From Arthrobacter sp. B6 (GTDB taxonomy: Bacteria > Actinomycetota > Actinomycetes > Actinomycetales > Micrococcaceae), in assembly GCF_001663775.1 (NCBI RefSeq), contig NZ_KV467169.1:883206-947205 (forward strand): a stretch of DNA of 64,000 nucleotides, written 5' to 3'. A program made the position numbers and the translations under genes. Below, piece after piece: positions 26,674 through 34,634 of the stretch. Within the stretch, counting starts at the first letter, position 1; every line of letters starts with the position of its first letter. A model generated the notes under the pieces. The model did not search any database. It was not told where the DNA came from and worked only from the letters and a program-made list of their open reading frames with translations.

Positions 26674-27606
26674 ATGCTGATCGTTATTGGAGCCGCATTG
26701 CTGTTCCTCGCCCCGATACTGCTGGGCGTGGCGCTGGTGCTGCCGCGCACGCCCGAAGTCGCCCTGGACCGACGCCGTCCCTACGAGGCGGAGCCGCCGT
26801 CGCGGCTTACCCTGCTCAGTGACGCCACCGTGGGTGGCCTCGGCCGATTCCTGGAAGCAAGGAACATCCGTCTCTACAACCGTGACGCACTGGAGAATGC
26901 AGGGCTGCGGCTGAGTCAGACTGAATATACGGTGTTGGTCATCGCCGGCTCCATCGTCGGGGCACTGGTTGGACTGGTCATAGGGGTACCGGCCATCTCC
27001 GTCCTGCTGGTTGTCCTGGCGCCGTTCGTGGGCCACCTCGTCCTGGGATTCCTTGCCGGCAAACGGCGTGCCAAGTTCGACGACCAGCTCTGCGACACCC
27101 TGCAACTGCTCGCTGGCGGATTGCGTGCCGGCCACAGCATCCTCCGGGCCATCGATGCCGCCGCGGCGGAATCGCAGAGCCCCACCTCAGAGGAGATGCG
27201 GCGGGTCATTACCGAAACCAGCCTGGGCCGCGACCTGCTCGCCTCGCTGACTGACACGTCCGACCGCATGCGGAACGAGGACTTCGTGTGGATCGCCCAG
27301 GCCATCCAGATCAACCGCGAAGTGGGCGGTAACCTTGCCGAAGTCCTGGACCAGGTAAACGAAACCATCCGGGAGCGTTCTGAAATCAAGGGGCACATCA
27401 AGTCCCTGGCCGCGGAAGGCAAGTTTTCCGCCTACATCCTCATTGCCATGCCGTTCGGCATCGTACTGATGCTGATGTCCGTGAACCCCGACTACATGAA
27501 CTCGATGTTCACGCACCCGCTCGGGTGGGGCATGATCGCAGCATCCGTCATCCTCATGACGATCGGCAGCCTGTGGATGCGCAAAATCATCGATCTGAAG
27601 TTCTGA
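26674..27606 (+). CDS. tadB: TadB-like type II secretion F-domain membrane protein, cluster 2
   Basis: 310 residues with an N-terminal helix (LIVIGAALLFLAPILLGVALVL), a helix pair (VLVIAGSIVGALVGLVIGV ...) and the F-domain KFDDQLCDTLQLLAGGLRAGHSILRAIDAAA, followed by C-terminal helices. Same position and layout as the cluster 1 copy. It begins 6 nt after cpaF. Confidence 0.87.
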   Translation: MLIVIGAALLFLAPILLGVALVLPRTPEVALDRRRPYEAEPPSRLTLLSDATVGGLGRFLEARNIRLYNRDALENAGLRLSQTEYTVLVIAGSIVGALVGLVIGVPAISVLLVVLAPFVGHLVLGFLAGKRRAKFDDQLCDTLQLLAGGLRAGHSILRAIDAAAAESQSPTSEEMRRVITETSLGRDLLASLTDTSDRMRNEDFVWIAQAIQINREVGGNLAEVLDQVNETIRERSEIKGHIKSLAAEGKFSAYILIAMPFGIVLMLMSVNPDYMNSMFTHPLGWGMIAASVILMTIGSLWMRKIIDLKF

Positions 27607-27613
27607 GGTCCCC

Positions 27614-28498
27614 ATGAGTCCCCTTGTGCTGTTTTCCCTCTTGCTGGTCTCCGTGCCCACCGGCTATCTGGCCTGGTCCATCCTCTCCGTGGATCGAAAG
27701 GCCCGCACCGCCACAGTGGCCATCCTGACCCGCGGCAGAGGGACTGCTGAAGTACCGGAAAAGAAGTCGGGCAGTTTCCTCGCTACTGTTGGCTACCGGG
27801 TAACGCCGCCCGCCTATGTGCGGAAGCTCGACAAGCTGCTGTCGCTTGCGGGCCGGCCCACTGCGTGGCCGTTGGCCCGGATTCTTGCAGCAAAGCCCGT
27901 CCTTGGGCTCGTCGGCGCAGTGGCGTTCATCCTGATCAGCACCAGCAGCCCGCAGCCCATGATGAAGCTGGCCGGGATTTTTGTGCTGTTCCTCGGCTAC
28001 TTCATCCCGGACCTGATGCTCTACAGCAAGGGTATGGAGCGCCAAAAGGCCATGCAGCTTGAGTTGGCCAATACCTTGGACCAGATGCTGATCTCGGTGG
28101 AAGCAGGCCTGGGCTTTGAAGGGGCCATGGCCCGCGCCGGCGAAAACGGCAAGGGACCGCTGGCCGAGGAACTGGTCCGCACCCTGCAGGACATGCAGGT
28201 TGGCCGAAGCCGCCGCGAGTCTTACCTCGCCCTGGCCAAGCGGACAAACATTCCTGAACTCCGGAGCTTCGTGCAGGCCATTGTCCAGGCAGATAAATAC
28301 GGCATCGCCATCAGCAGGGTCCTCCGGGTCCAAGCCAAAGTGATGCGCGTGAAGCGGCGCCAGCGCGCCGAGGAAAAAGCCATGAAGCTTCCCGTGATGA
28401 TCCTTTTCCCGCTGCTGTTCTTCATTTTCCCGGTACTTTTTATTGCAATTCTTGGCCCGGCTGTCATCAACGCCGTCGTGACATTCAGCGGTCAATAA
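27614..28498 (+). CDS. tadC: TadC-like type II secretion F-domain membrane protein, cluster 2
   Basis: 294 residues: N-terminal helix, a helix pair near residues 85-130, F-domain LANTLDQMLISVEAGLGFEGAMARAG ... LQDMQVGRSRRESYLALAKR, and C-terminal helices LPVMILFPLLFFIFPVLFIAILGPAV. It is the last pilus gene; no pilin follows it, unlike cluster 1. The Hpt-like gene starts 93 nt downstream. Confidence 0.87.
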   Translation: MSPLVLFSLLLVSVPTGYLAWSILSVDRKARTATVAILTRGRGTAEVPEKKSGSFLATVGYRVTPPAYVRKLDKLLSLAGRPTAWPLARILAAKPVLGLVGAVAFILISTSSPQPMMKLAGIFVLFLGYFIPDLMLYSKGMERQKAMQLELANTLDQMLISVEAGLGFEGAMARAGENGKGPLAEELVRTLQDMQVGRSRRESYLALAKRTNIPELRSFVQAIVQADKYGIAISRVLRVQAKVMRVKRRQRAEEKAMKLPVMILFPLLFFIFPVLFIAILGPAVINAVVTFSGQ

Positions 28499-28521
28499 CT
28501 GCGGGACCCAGCTCGCTCAAG

Positions 28522-28543
28522 GTCACACAAGGTTTACACAGGA
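28522..28543 (+). promoter_or_regulatory. Candidate OmpR-type direct repeat upstream of the Hpt-like gene
   Basis: GTCACACAAGG (28522-28532) and TTTACACAGGA (28533-28543) match at 7 of 11 positions, with one helical turn between them. This is the site architecture of OmpR/PhoB-class regulators. An OmpR-class regulator is encoded 600 bp away, so it is an obvious candidate binder, but this is inference. Confidence 0.35.
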
Positions 28544-28591
28544 TCTCCCAAATTCAGGCCCCTACGGATAATCAGGAAGTAGCCTTGAACC

Positions 28592-29053
28592 ATGCACACT
28601 CCAGACCCCGGCACCGGCGATAAGGGAATCCCCGCGGTTCCCTCGCCCGCCACTGGAGACATGGCGGACCCCGGGACCCTGCAGGACCTGGATGAGCTGC
28701 TGCCGCTCGTGGATTCGGGCATCCTCGAGGACCTGGAGGAGGAGCTGAACGGCTCGGAACTCGCCGTCCGGTTTGCCCGTGACTACGCCGCCATGTGGGA
28801 CCAGCGTTACGCCCGCCTGGCCCTGGCAGTTGAAAACCAGGACCGGGCCTCCGCCCTTGACGCCATCATCAGCCTGCGGATCACCTCGGCAATGGTTGGG
28901 GGCGTCAGGCTGGCACGGCTGGCCGAGATGCTGGAAACCGTCATTCGGCAGGGCGACTTTGGCCAGGGCCAGGCCATGATGGAACGGGTGGCCGAACACG
29001 GGGACCTGACCATCTCCGAACTCCAGGCAAACTACATCCTGAAAAACGGTTAG
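28592..29053 (+). CDS. Hpt-domain-like protein lacking the phospho-accepting histidine
   Basis: 153-residue soluble protein. Residues 50-150 read like a histidine phosphotransfer domain: FARDYAAMWDQRYARLALAVE, then DAIISLRITSAMVGGVRLARLAEMLE, then a last helix. In active Hpt domains the segment is (A)H(S)LKGSSxNxG; here the His position is Ile93 and the LKG is LRI. The fold cores (Leu, Ser, Gly, LE) remain. It may be a docking or decoy protein for a receiver, or have lost its role. It lies between Tad cluster 2 and a response regulator, all suggestive of surface-pilus control. Confidence 0.72.
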   Translation: MHTPDPGTGDKGIPAVPSPATGDMADPGTLQDLDELLPLVDSGILEDLEEELNGSELAVRFARDYAAMWDQRYARLALAVENQDRASALDAIISLRITSAMVGGVRLARLAEMLETVIRQGDFGQGQAMMERVAEHGDLTISELQANYILKNG

Positions 29054-29156
29054 GTCCGGCCCGCCGTGGCCGGCGGGTCAGGGCCCTGCCTCGTGGCCTG
29101 CCCCATGTTCGGCGGGAGCCGCCCGGCCCCGCAGACCGCGTGGCCTGCCAACCCGC

Positions 29157-29951
29157 CTAACGCTGTTCCGGCTGTTTGGGCGCCAGTCTGTACCCGACTC
29201 CCCGCACCGTCTGCAGCCACCGTGGAGCGGCAGGATCCTCCTTCAGCTTGCGCCGGAGGTTGCCGATATGGACTTCCACCGCCCGCTCGTCAGCTTCACT
29301 GATGTAGGCGTCCTCCTCATAAAGGTCACCCCGTACCGCTTTCACCAGGTCCGAGCGTGTGCACACCGCCCCGCCCCCACGAAGCAGCACATGCAGAAGG
29401 TCAAACTCGCTGCGCGTGAGCCCCAGCTGTTCACCGTGGATTGCCACCGAGCGTGTCCGGTGGTCCAGGATCAGCCCGTTGTGGTGCAGGGCACCGGTGT
29501 TGGCCAGGGGCGCGGCCTTGGCAGGACCCGCGTGCACGGGCCCCGGAGGCCACTCCTCCGGAGCCTGCTTCTGGATCTCGTGCCGCGGCCGGCGCATCAT
29601 CGCCGCAACCCGTGCCCGCAGTTCACGCGGACGGAAAGGCTTGGCGATGTAATCGTCAGCCCCTGCGTTCAGGGCCGACAGCAGGTCCGGTTCTTCAGTC
29701 CTGCCGGTCAGCATCACGACATAGGCATCACTGAAATTCCGGATGCGCCTCAGCACCTCAAAACCGTCAATGTCAGGCAGGCCAATGTCCAGCGTCACCA
29801 CATTGGCCTGCTTGTGCCGCACCACTTCGACGCCCTCCCGCCCGTCCACGGCGGTATGGACCTCAAAACCCGCCTGGCTGAGCACACCCTCCAAGAGGTT
29901 ACGCACGTCAGCATCATCTTCGATGACTACCGCTACTCCAAGATCGTCCAT
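29157..29951 (-). CDS. OmpR-family response regulator
   Basis: 264 residues. N-terminal receiver with acidic pocket E11-D12-D13, phospho-acceptor D55 (TLDIGLPDIDGFEVL), switch T82 (MLTGRTEE) and K104 (AKPFRPREL). After a Pro-rich linker of about 45 residues, a winged-helix domain: RSVAIHGEQLGLTRSEFDLLHVLL ... VEVHIGNLRRKLKEDP ... WLQTVRGVGYRL. It is divergent from the histidine kinase across 257 bp, so the two probably form one two-component system. Targets unknown; the Tad genes are the nearest candidates. Confidence 0.93.
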   Translation of the reverse strand: MDDLGVAVVIEDDADVRNLLEGVLSQAGFEVHTAVDGREGVEVVRHKQANVVTLDIGLPDIDGFEVLRRIRNFSDAYVVMLTGRTEEPDLLSALNAGADDYIAKPFRPRELRARVAAMMRRPRHEIQKQAPEEWPPGPVHAGPAKAAPLANTGALHHNGLILDHRTRSVAIHGEQLGLTRSEFDLLHVLLRGGGAVCTRSDLVKAVRGDLYEEDAYISEADERAVEVHIGNLRRKLKEDPAAPRWLQTVRGVGYRLAPKQPEQR

Positions 29952-30066
29952 TGCTATCCCCGTGCCAGGTGAAAGCGGCCCCCCATCAGCCCAGCGCCAA
30001 TGCCGTATTCACTCCAACTGCTTCTACGCTACAAGGATGAAGGCCTGATGACACGTCTTTTTGATA

Positions 30067-30111
30067 TTCGCATGCGAAAAGTCAATTATCATGACATCAA
30101 ATGTACATTTG
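30067..30111. promoter_or_regulatory. Two perfect palindromes between the response regulator and kinase
   Basis: TTCGCATGCGAA (30067-30078) and CAAATGTACATTTG (30098-30111) are perfect palindromes 19 nt apart in an AT-rich patch of the 257 bp divergent gap. Between them GTCA (30081-30084) and TGAC (30092-30095) form a third weak pair. They look like operators for dimeric regulators. Confidence 0.5.
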
Positions 30112-30208
30112 GGGGCCGAGAGAGGGCTGGGCACTGTGGGCTTCACTAATGCGCTGGTAAATTTGTCCCACAGCAGAGTGTCTGACGGAGAAAGGCTACG
30201 GCCCACTC

Positions 30209-31876
30209 ATGACTGAGAAGCTGGTTCAGCGTGGAATAGGCCGCTATTTCGGGGCTTTGAATCCACGTACCCAAGTGGCTTTGTGCCAGCTTCCGCTGAC
30301 GCTCATCGTCCTGGCGCTCGGCATTGCGACGCCCTTTGCGTGGCCAGACCTGTTGCATAGCCCCCTTTATGTTGTGGGCCTGCTCCTGCATGGCATTCTG
30401 TTTGCGGCCTGCTTCCTCATCCCTTGGGAACGACTGCACAGCAGCGCCTACCTGGTTATACCCGTCCTCGACCTCCTTGCCATTGGACTGTCACGCAATG
30501 GTGCCGGGACGCTGGTGCCCGGCCTCGTGATCCTCGCAATTTTTCCCATCATCTGGCTCTCGGCATCTGGAATGCTTGCCCGCACCAGCATGGTTTTGAG
30601 CATTGTTGGACCATTGCTCATCATGCTGCCAACAGTGGCGGGAAAGTTTCCCCACTTCACGGCTTCAGAGGTCTCTTCCCTTCTCCTCTTTCCCCTCATG
30701 ATGCTGGCGGTCTCCCTTGCCATCCGCTTTGCCAGCATGAACATGAGGACCCAGCAGCGGCAACTTCAGGAAAAAGACAAGGAACTCCGCGACCTGCTTG
30801 CCGCGAGCCGGGAGCGCGAGAGGCTGCTGAAAACGATCCTCGATGCTACCGACGTTGGAATTGTGGCTGTGGATTCGGACGGCGGAATCCTGCTGACCAA
30901 CAACCGGCAGAGGGACTTCGAACGCATCGCTGGTCCACGGGACGGCCGGTCCATGGCCGAAGGGCAGCAGCTGATCTTTGCCCGGGACAGATCCACCCCC
31001 GTGCCGGCAACCAAGCGCCCCGTCCGGCGGGCCATCGACGGGGAATCCTTCGCCGACTATCTCGTCTGGATCGGCACAGGGCACAACCAGCGCGCGGTTT
31101 CGACGGCGGCACGCCCGTTGACGGACGACGGCGGACAGTTCAGTGGCGCTGTCATTGTCTACACCGATGTCACGGGCCTGGTGGAGGCGCTGGCTGCCAA
31201 CGAGGAACTCGTCTCCAACGTCTCGCACGAATTCAAGAGTCCGCTGAACTCCATCCTCGGAAATGTGGACCTTGTCCTCGAAGATGTCCAGGGCACGTCG
31301 CCGCTCTCCGCCCGGCGCCTGGAAGTGGTCCAGCGCAATTCCGAGCGGCTCCTCGCACTGGTGTCAGATCTGATGGCGTCTGCCTCCTCGGCGCTCAAAG
31401 TGCATCCGAAACGCACGGACCTCGCCAGCCTGGTGGAGACCAGCATTGGATCCGCGCAGCCGCAGGCGGAACACTCCAGGATCTCCCTGGTGGCGGACAT
31501 CCCATCACCCCTGTGGGCCTATGCCGATCCGCTGCGCATCGGGCAGGCACTGGACAACCTGGTGTCCAACGCCATCAAATACTCGCCCGGCGGCGGCGTA
31601 GTGAACATCAGTGCCCAAGGCACAGGCGACTGGGTCCGGCTGAAAGTGCAGGATTCGGGGATGGGCATGAGCCCGGAAGATTCCGCGAGGGTCTTCCGCC
31701 GGTTCTTCCGGACAGAGTCAGCCCGCGAAGCTGCCATCTCGGGGGCAGGCCTCGGCCTGTCCATCACGAAGGCAATCGTCGAAGGGCATGGCGGCGACAT
31801 TTCCTGCACCAGCAGCCCCGGCAAGGGCAGTACGTTCACGCTCACCCTCCCGGCGCGGGGGCCGGCGGTGTACTGA
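30209..31876 (+). CDS. Membrane PAS-domain sensor histidine kinase
   Basis: 555 residues. About six N-terminal hydrophobic segments (residues 25-175) form a membrane sensor region. A coiled-coil linker (QQRQLQEKDKELRDLLAASRERERLL) leads to a PAS domain (ILDATDVGIVAVDSDGGILLTNNRQRDFE). HisKA has VSHEFKSPLN with phospho-acceptor H340. The HATPase has N box DNLVSNAIKYSPGG, G1 QDSGMGMSPED, F box RVFRRFFR and G2 GAGLGLSITKAIVEGHGG. The partner is probably the divergent regulator. GAGAAAGG lies a long 13 nt before the ATG. Confidence 0.92.
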   Translation: MTEKLVQRGIGRYFGALNPRTQVALCQLPLTLIVLALGIATPFAWPDLLHSPLYVVGLLLHGILFAACFLIPWERLHSSAYLVIPVLDLLAIGLSRNGAGTLVPGLVILAIFPIIWLSASGMLARTSMVLSIVGPLLIMLPTVAGKFPHFTASEVSSLLLFPLMMLAVSLAIRFASMNMRTQQRQLQEKDKELRDLLAASRERERLLKTILDATDVGIVAVDSDGGILLTNNRQRDFERIAGPRDGRSMAEGQQLIFARDRSTPVPATKRPVRRAIDGESFADYLVWIGTGHNQRAVSTAARPLTDDGGQFSGAVIVYTDVTGLVEALAANEELVSNVSHEFKSPLNSILGNVDLVLEDVQGTSPLSARRLEVVQRNSERLLALVSDLMASASSALKVHPKRTDLASLVETSIGSAQPQAEHSRISLVADIPSPLWAYADPLRIGQALDNLVSNAIKYSPGGGVVNISAQGTGDWVRLKVQDSGMGMSPEDSARVFRRFFRTESAREAAISGAGLGLSITKAIVEGHGGDISCTSSPGKGSTFTLTLPARGPAVY

Positions 31877-31889
31877 CACCCACCCTGTC

Positions 31890-31948
31890 ATCGGTTGCTC
31901 CGTAAACGCCGTTTTGAAGCCTGAGAAGGGCCCCTACGGAGCAATCGA
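31890..31948. repeat. Dispersed palindromic element, copy A
   Basis: TCGGTTGCTCCGTA (31890-31903) and TACGGAGCAATCGA (31935-31948) are inverted arms with one mismatch, around a 31 nt centre with AAGGGCCCC. The same arms occur at 61586-61643. It lies between two convergent genes and may also act as a terminator for the kinase and truA. Confidence 0.7.
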
Positions 31949-31952
31949 TCGC

Positions 31953-32846
31953 TCAGTGCTCCCGCTTGGCGCGCGTCAGTTCGGCCCGTGCCAGCATCTC
32001 GCCGTCGGTCGGGTAGGCGACCTCCTCCAGGACCAGCGGGTGGGGCGCCGCCAGGACGGATTTGGCATCCCGCTTCTTCGCGAGCAGGCGGTCATAGAGC
32101 CACCCGGGCTCCTCAATGCCCTCTCCGACGAACAGCGCGGAGCCTACGAGGGATCGCACCATGTTGTGGCAGAAGGCGTCCGCCTGGACGGTGGCCACGA
32201 TAACCCCGTCCTCCCCGCGCGCAAACTCGAAGCGCTGCAGTTCGCGGATGGTGGTGGCACCTTCACGCGGCTTGCAGAACGAGAGGAAGTTCTGCAGCCC
32301 CAGCAGCTTCGAAGCCCCCTCATTCAGCAGCGAAACATCCAGCGGTTTTTTGTGCCACAGGGTGAAGTAGCGTTCCAGCGGGTCCCAGAGCGCCGGACCG
32401 TCCGCTATGCGGTAGCTGTAACGCCGCCAGAGGGCTGAGAAGCGAGCGTCAAAGCCTCCGGGCGCCAGTGATACCCGGTGGACTTCGATGGCTCCGGTCA
32501 GGTCGCCCATTCCGCGGCTCAGTGCCCCACGGATCCGGCGCAGCATGGCGACGGCGGGATCGAGTTCGTGCCCCCGGGGCAGTGCCAGCCACTCGGCTTC
32601 GGTCAGGTCGAGATGGACCACCTGGCCGCGGGCGTGCACGCCGGCGTCCGTGCGTCCGGCTACGGTCACGCGGACTGGCCTGCGGACGAGCAGCGCCACC
32701 GCATCCTCCAGGACGCCCTGGACGGTACGGAGGCCCGGCTGGAGTGCCCACCCGCTGAAGGGGCCGCCGTCGTATGAAAGATCAAGCCGGATACGCAAAA
32801 ACCCGCCGCCCCCTGTAACGGGGGCCGCGGGTTTTTGGTCGTTCAT
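31953..32846 (-). CDS. truA: tRNA pseudouridine(38-40) synthase
   Basis: Makes pseudouridine at positions 38-40 of tRNA anticodon arms. The family start LRIRLDLSYDGGPFSGWALQPG and the catalytic Asp block TVAGRTDAGVHARGQV are present, as are YRIADGP and FCHNMVRSLVG. The start is uncertain: ATG 32846 has no Shine-Dalgarno and sits in a palindrome, and a GC-rich terminator hairpin covers codons 4-17. TTG 32798, at residue 17, would give a protein beginning MRIRLDLSYDG right after the hairpin and fits the family better. With ATG 32846 it is 297 residues. Confidence 0.9.
   Translation of the reverse strand: MNDQKPAAPVTGGGGFLRIRLDLSYDGGPFSGWALQPGLRTVQGVLEDAVALLVRRPVRVTVAGRTDAGVHARGQVVHLDLTEAEWLALPRGHELDPAVAMLRRIRGALSRGMGDLTGAIEVHRVSLAPGGFDARFSALWRRYSYRIADGPALWDPLERYFTLWHKKPLDVSLLNEGASKLLGLQNFLSFCKPREGATTIRELQRFEFARGEDGVIVATVQADAFCHNMVRSLVGSALFVGEGIEEPGWLYDRLLAKKRDAKSVLAAPHPLVLEEVAYPTDGEMLARAELTRAKREH
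32797..32836 (-). terminator. Intrinsic terminator after rplQ, inside the 5' end of the truA frame
   Basis: AAAAACCCGC (32797-32806) pairs with GCGGGTTTTT (32827-32836); an inner GC-rich stem (CCCCC/GGGGG) lies around TGTAAC. Both flanks carry A/T runs, so it suits either strand. It ends the alpha operon on the - strand, at least in part. Confidence 0.8.
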
Positions 32847-32861
32847 AGACTTAAGTCTATG
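32844..32861. repeat. 18-bp perfect palindrome at the putative truA start
   Basis: CATAGACTTAAGTCTATG is perfectly self-complementary and contains the ATG of the longer truA frame at one end. It lies between rplQ and its terminator. It could be an operator, an RNA hairpin or part of the terminator. Confidence 0.6.
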
Positions 32862-32877
32862 CGAAGGAATCAGCGAA

Positions 32878-33477
32878 TTACTTCGCGTCCTTTTCCTCGG
32901 CAGCAGGCTCTTCAGCAGCTTCCTCGGCGGGAGCTTCCTCAGCGGCCACTGCTTCTTCAGAAACAGCCTCTTCGGTTGCGGCCTCGGGAGCTTCGGTCTC
33001 AGCGACCTCAGCCTCGGGAGCTTCTTCGGCGGCCGGTGCGGCAGCGGCTGCTTCCTTCTTGTCGGCGTCGCGCTTGGCAGCGGAGGTAGCCTCGGCTACA
33101 ACTGCCTGCTTGGCGGAAACCGGCTCAAGAACCAGTTCGATGACAGCCATGGGAGCGTTGTCGCCCTTGCGGTTGCCGATCTTGGTGATGCGGGTGTAGC
33201 CGCCGTCGCGGTTCTCCACTGCCTGTGCAATGTCGGTGAACAGCTCGTGGACGACGCCCTTGTTGCTGATCAGGCCGAGTACACGGCGGCGGGAAGCCAG
33301 GTCGCCGCGCTTGGCGAAAGTCACCAGGCGCTCTGCGTACGGCTTCAGGCGCTTGGCCTTGGTCACCGTGGTGGTGATCCGCTTGTGCTCGAACAGTGCT
33401 GCTGCCAGGTTCGCGAGCATAAGACGCTCGTGAGCCGGGCCGCCTCCGAGGCGCGGACCCTTAGTGGGGGTAGGCAT
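32878..33477 (-). CDS. rplQ: 50S ribosomal protein L17
   Basis: Large-subunit protein near the exit tunnel. The conserved core is PTPTKGPRLGGGPAHERLMLANLAAALFEH ... RAKRLKPYAERLVTFAKRGD. At 199 residues it is longer than the common 120-130: the last 75 are an Ala/Glu-rich acidic tail ending EEKDAK, common in this group but of unknown role. ATG after AGGAGAAACAATT. Last ribosomal gene of the alpha operon. Confidence 0.97.
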   Translation of the reverse strand: MPTPTKGPRLGGGPAHERLMLANLAAALFEHKRITTTVTKAKRLKPYAERLVTFAKRGDLASRRRVLGLISNKGVVHELFTDIAQAVENRDGGYTRITKIGNRKGDNAPMAVIELVLEPVSAKQAVVAEATSAAKRDADKKEAAAAAPAAEEAPEAEVAETEAPEAATEEAVSEEAVAAEEAPAEEAAEEPAAEEKDAK

Positions 33478-33542
33478 AATTGTTTCTCCTCATATGGAGC
33501 CGGTGATGGACACACCATGGTGTCCGCCGGCCAAGATCTGTT

Positions 33543-34553
33543 TTAGAGTTCGTCGTCGCCGAAGGCGGCGTCGTCCTCTTCAATTGCTGCGGCGCGTGCT
33601 GCGAGGTCAAAACCGGGAGGCGAGTCCTTGAGGGACAGGCCCAGTTCAACCAGCTTTGCCTTGACCTCGTCAATGGACTTCGCACCGAAGTTACGGATGT
33701 CCATCAGGTCGGCCTCGGAGCGGGCTACGAGTTCACCCACGGTGTGGATGCCCTCACGCTTGAGGCAGTTGTAGGAACGGACGGTGAGGTCCAGATCCTC
33801 GATCGGCAGGGCCATGTCAGCTGCCAGGGCAGCGTCCGTCGGCGACGGGCCAATCTCGATACCTTCAGCTGCGGTGTTCAGCTCGCGGGCCAGACCGAAG
33901 AGTTCCACCAGGGTGGTACCTGCGGAAGCAACCGCATCGCGCGGGGCGATGGCCTGTTTGGTCTCGACGTCGACAATGAGCTTGTCGAAGTCGGTGCGCT
34001 GCTCAACACGGGTTGCTTCCACGCGGAAAGTAACCTTCAGCACCGGCGAGTAGATCGAGTCGACCGGGATACGGCCGATCTCGGAATCGCCGGACTTGTT
34101 CTGAGCTGCCGAAACGTAGCCGCGGCCGCGCTCGATGGTCAGTTCGAGCTCGAACTTGCCCTTCGAGTTCAGCGTGGCAATGTGCAGATTCGGGTTGTGG
34201 AACTCGACGCCGGCCGGCGGAGCGATGTCCGCGGCGGTGACGACTCCGGGGCCCTGCTTGCGCAGGTAAGCAACAACCGGCTCGTCGTGCTCGGAGGAAA
34301 CCGACAGGCTCTTGATGTTCAGGATGATCTCAGTGACATCTTCCTTGACACCGGGAACCGTGGTGAACTCGTGCAGCACGCCATCGATCCGGATGCTGGT
34401 TACAGCGGCACCGGGGATGGAGGAGAGCAGGGTACGGCGGAGGGAGTTTCCGAGGGTGTAGCCGAAGCCCGGTTCCAGCGGTTCAATGATGAAACGCGAA
34501 CGGTTTTCGGAGACTACCTCTTCGGAGAGGGTGGGGCGCTGTGCAATGAGCAC
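33543..34553 (-). CDS. rpoA: DNA-directed RNA polymerase alpha subunit
   Basis: Dimerises to scaffold RNA polymerase and contacts activators and UP elements. N-terminal domain: RFIIEPLEPGFGYTLGNSLRRTLLSSIPGAA. C-terminal domain: IEDLDLTVRSYNCLKREGIHTVGELV with the helix-hairpin-helix segment NFGAKSIDEVKAKL. 336 residues is the normal length. GTG start preceded by AAAGGAAACC. A 13 bp hairpin lies in the gap after rpsK. Confidence 0.98.
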   Translation of the reverse strand: MLIAQRPTLSEEVVSENRSRFIIEPLEPGFGYTLGNSLRRTLLSSIPGAAVTSIRIDGVLHEFTTVPGVKEDVTEIILNIKSLSVSSEHDEPVVAYLRKQGPGVVTAADIAPPAGVEFHNPNLHIATLNSKGKFELELTIERGRGYVSAAQNKSGDSEIGRIPVDSIYSPVLKVTFRVEATRVEQRTDFDKLIVDVETKQAIAPRDAVASAGTTLVELFGLARELNTAAEGIEIGPSPTDAALAADMALPIEDLDLTVRSYNCLKREGIHTVGELVARSEADLMDIRNFGAKSIDEVKAKLVELGLSLKDSPPGFDLAARAAAIEEDDAAFGDDEL

Positions 34554-34634
34554 TTAGGTTTCCTTTCGGCGAGCATCCGCTATATGACGCAACACAGGTG
34601 GTGGAAATTCGGTCTGAAGACTTAACGCGGCTGG

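Noticed and set aside
31880..31950. Treating palindromic element copy A as a simple kinase terminator
   Set aside because: Its arms occur again at 61586-61643 with a different centre, so a dispersed repeat explains it better; a terminator role is still possible.
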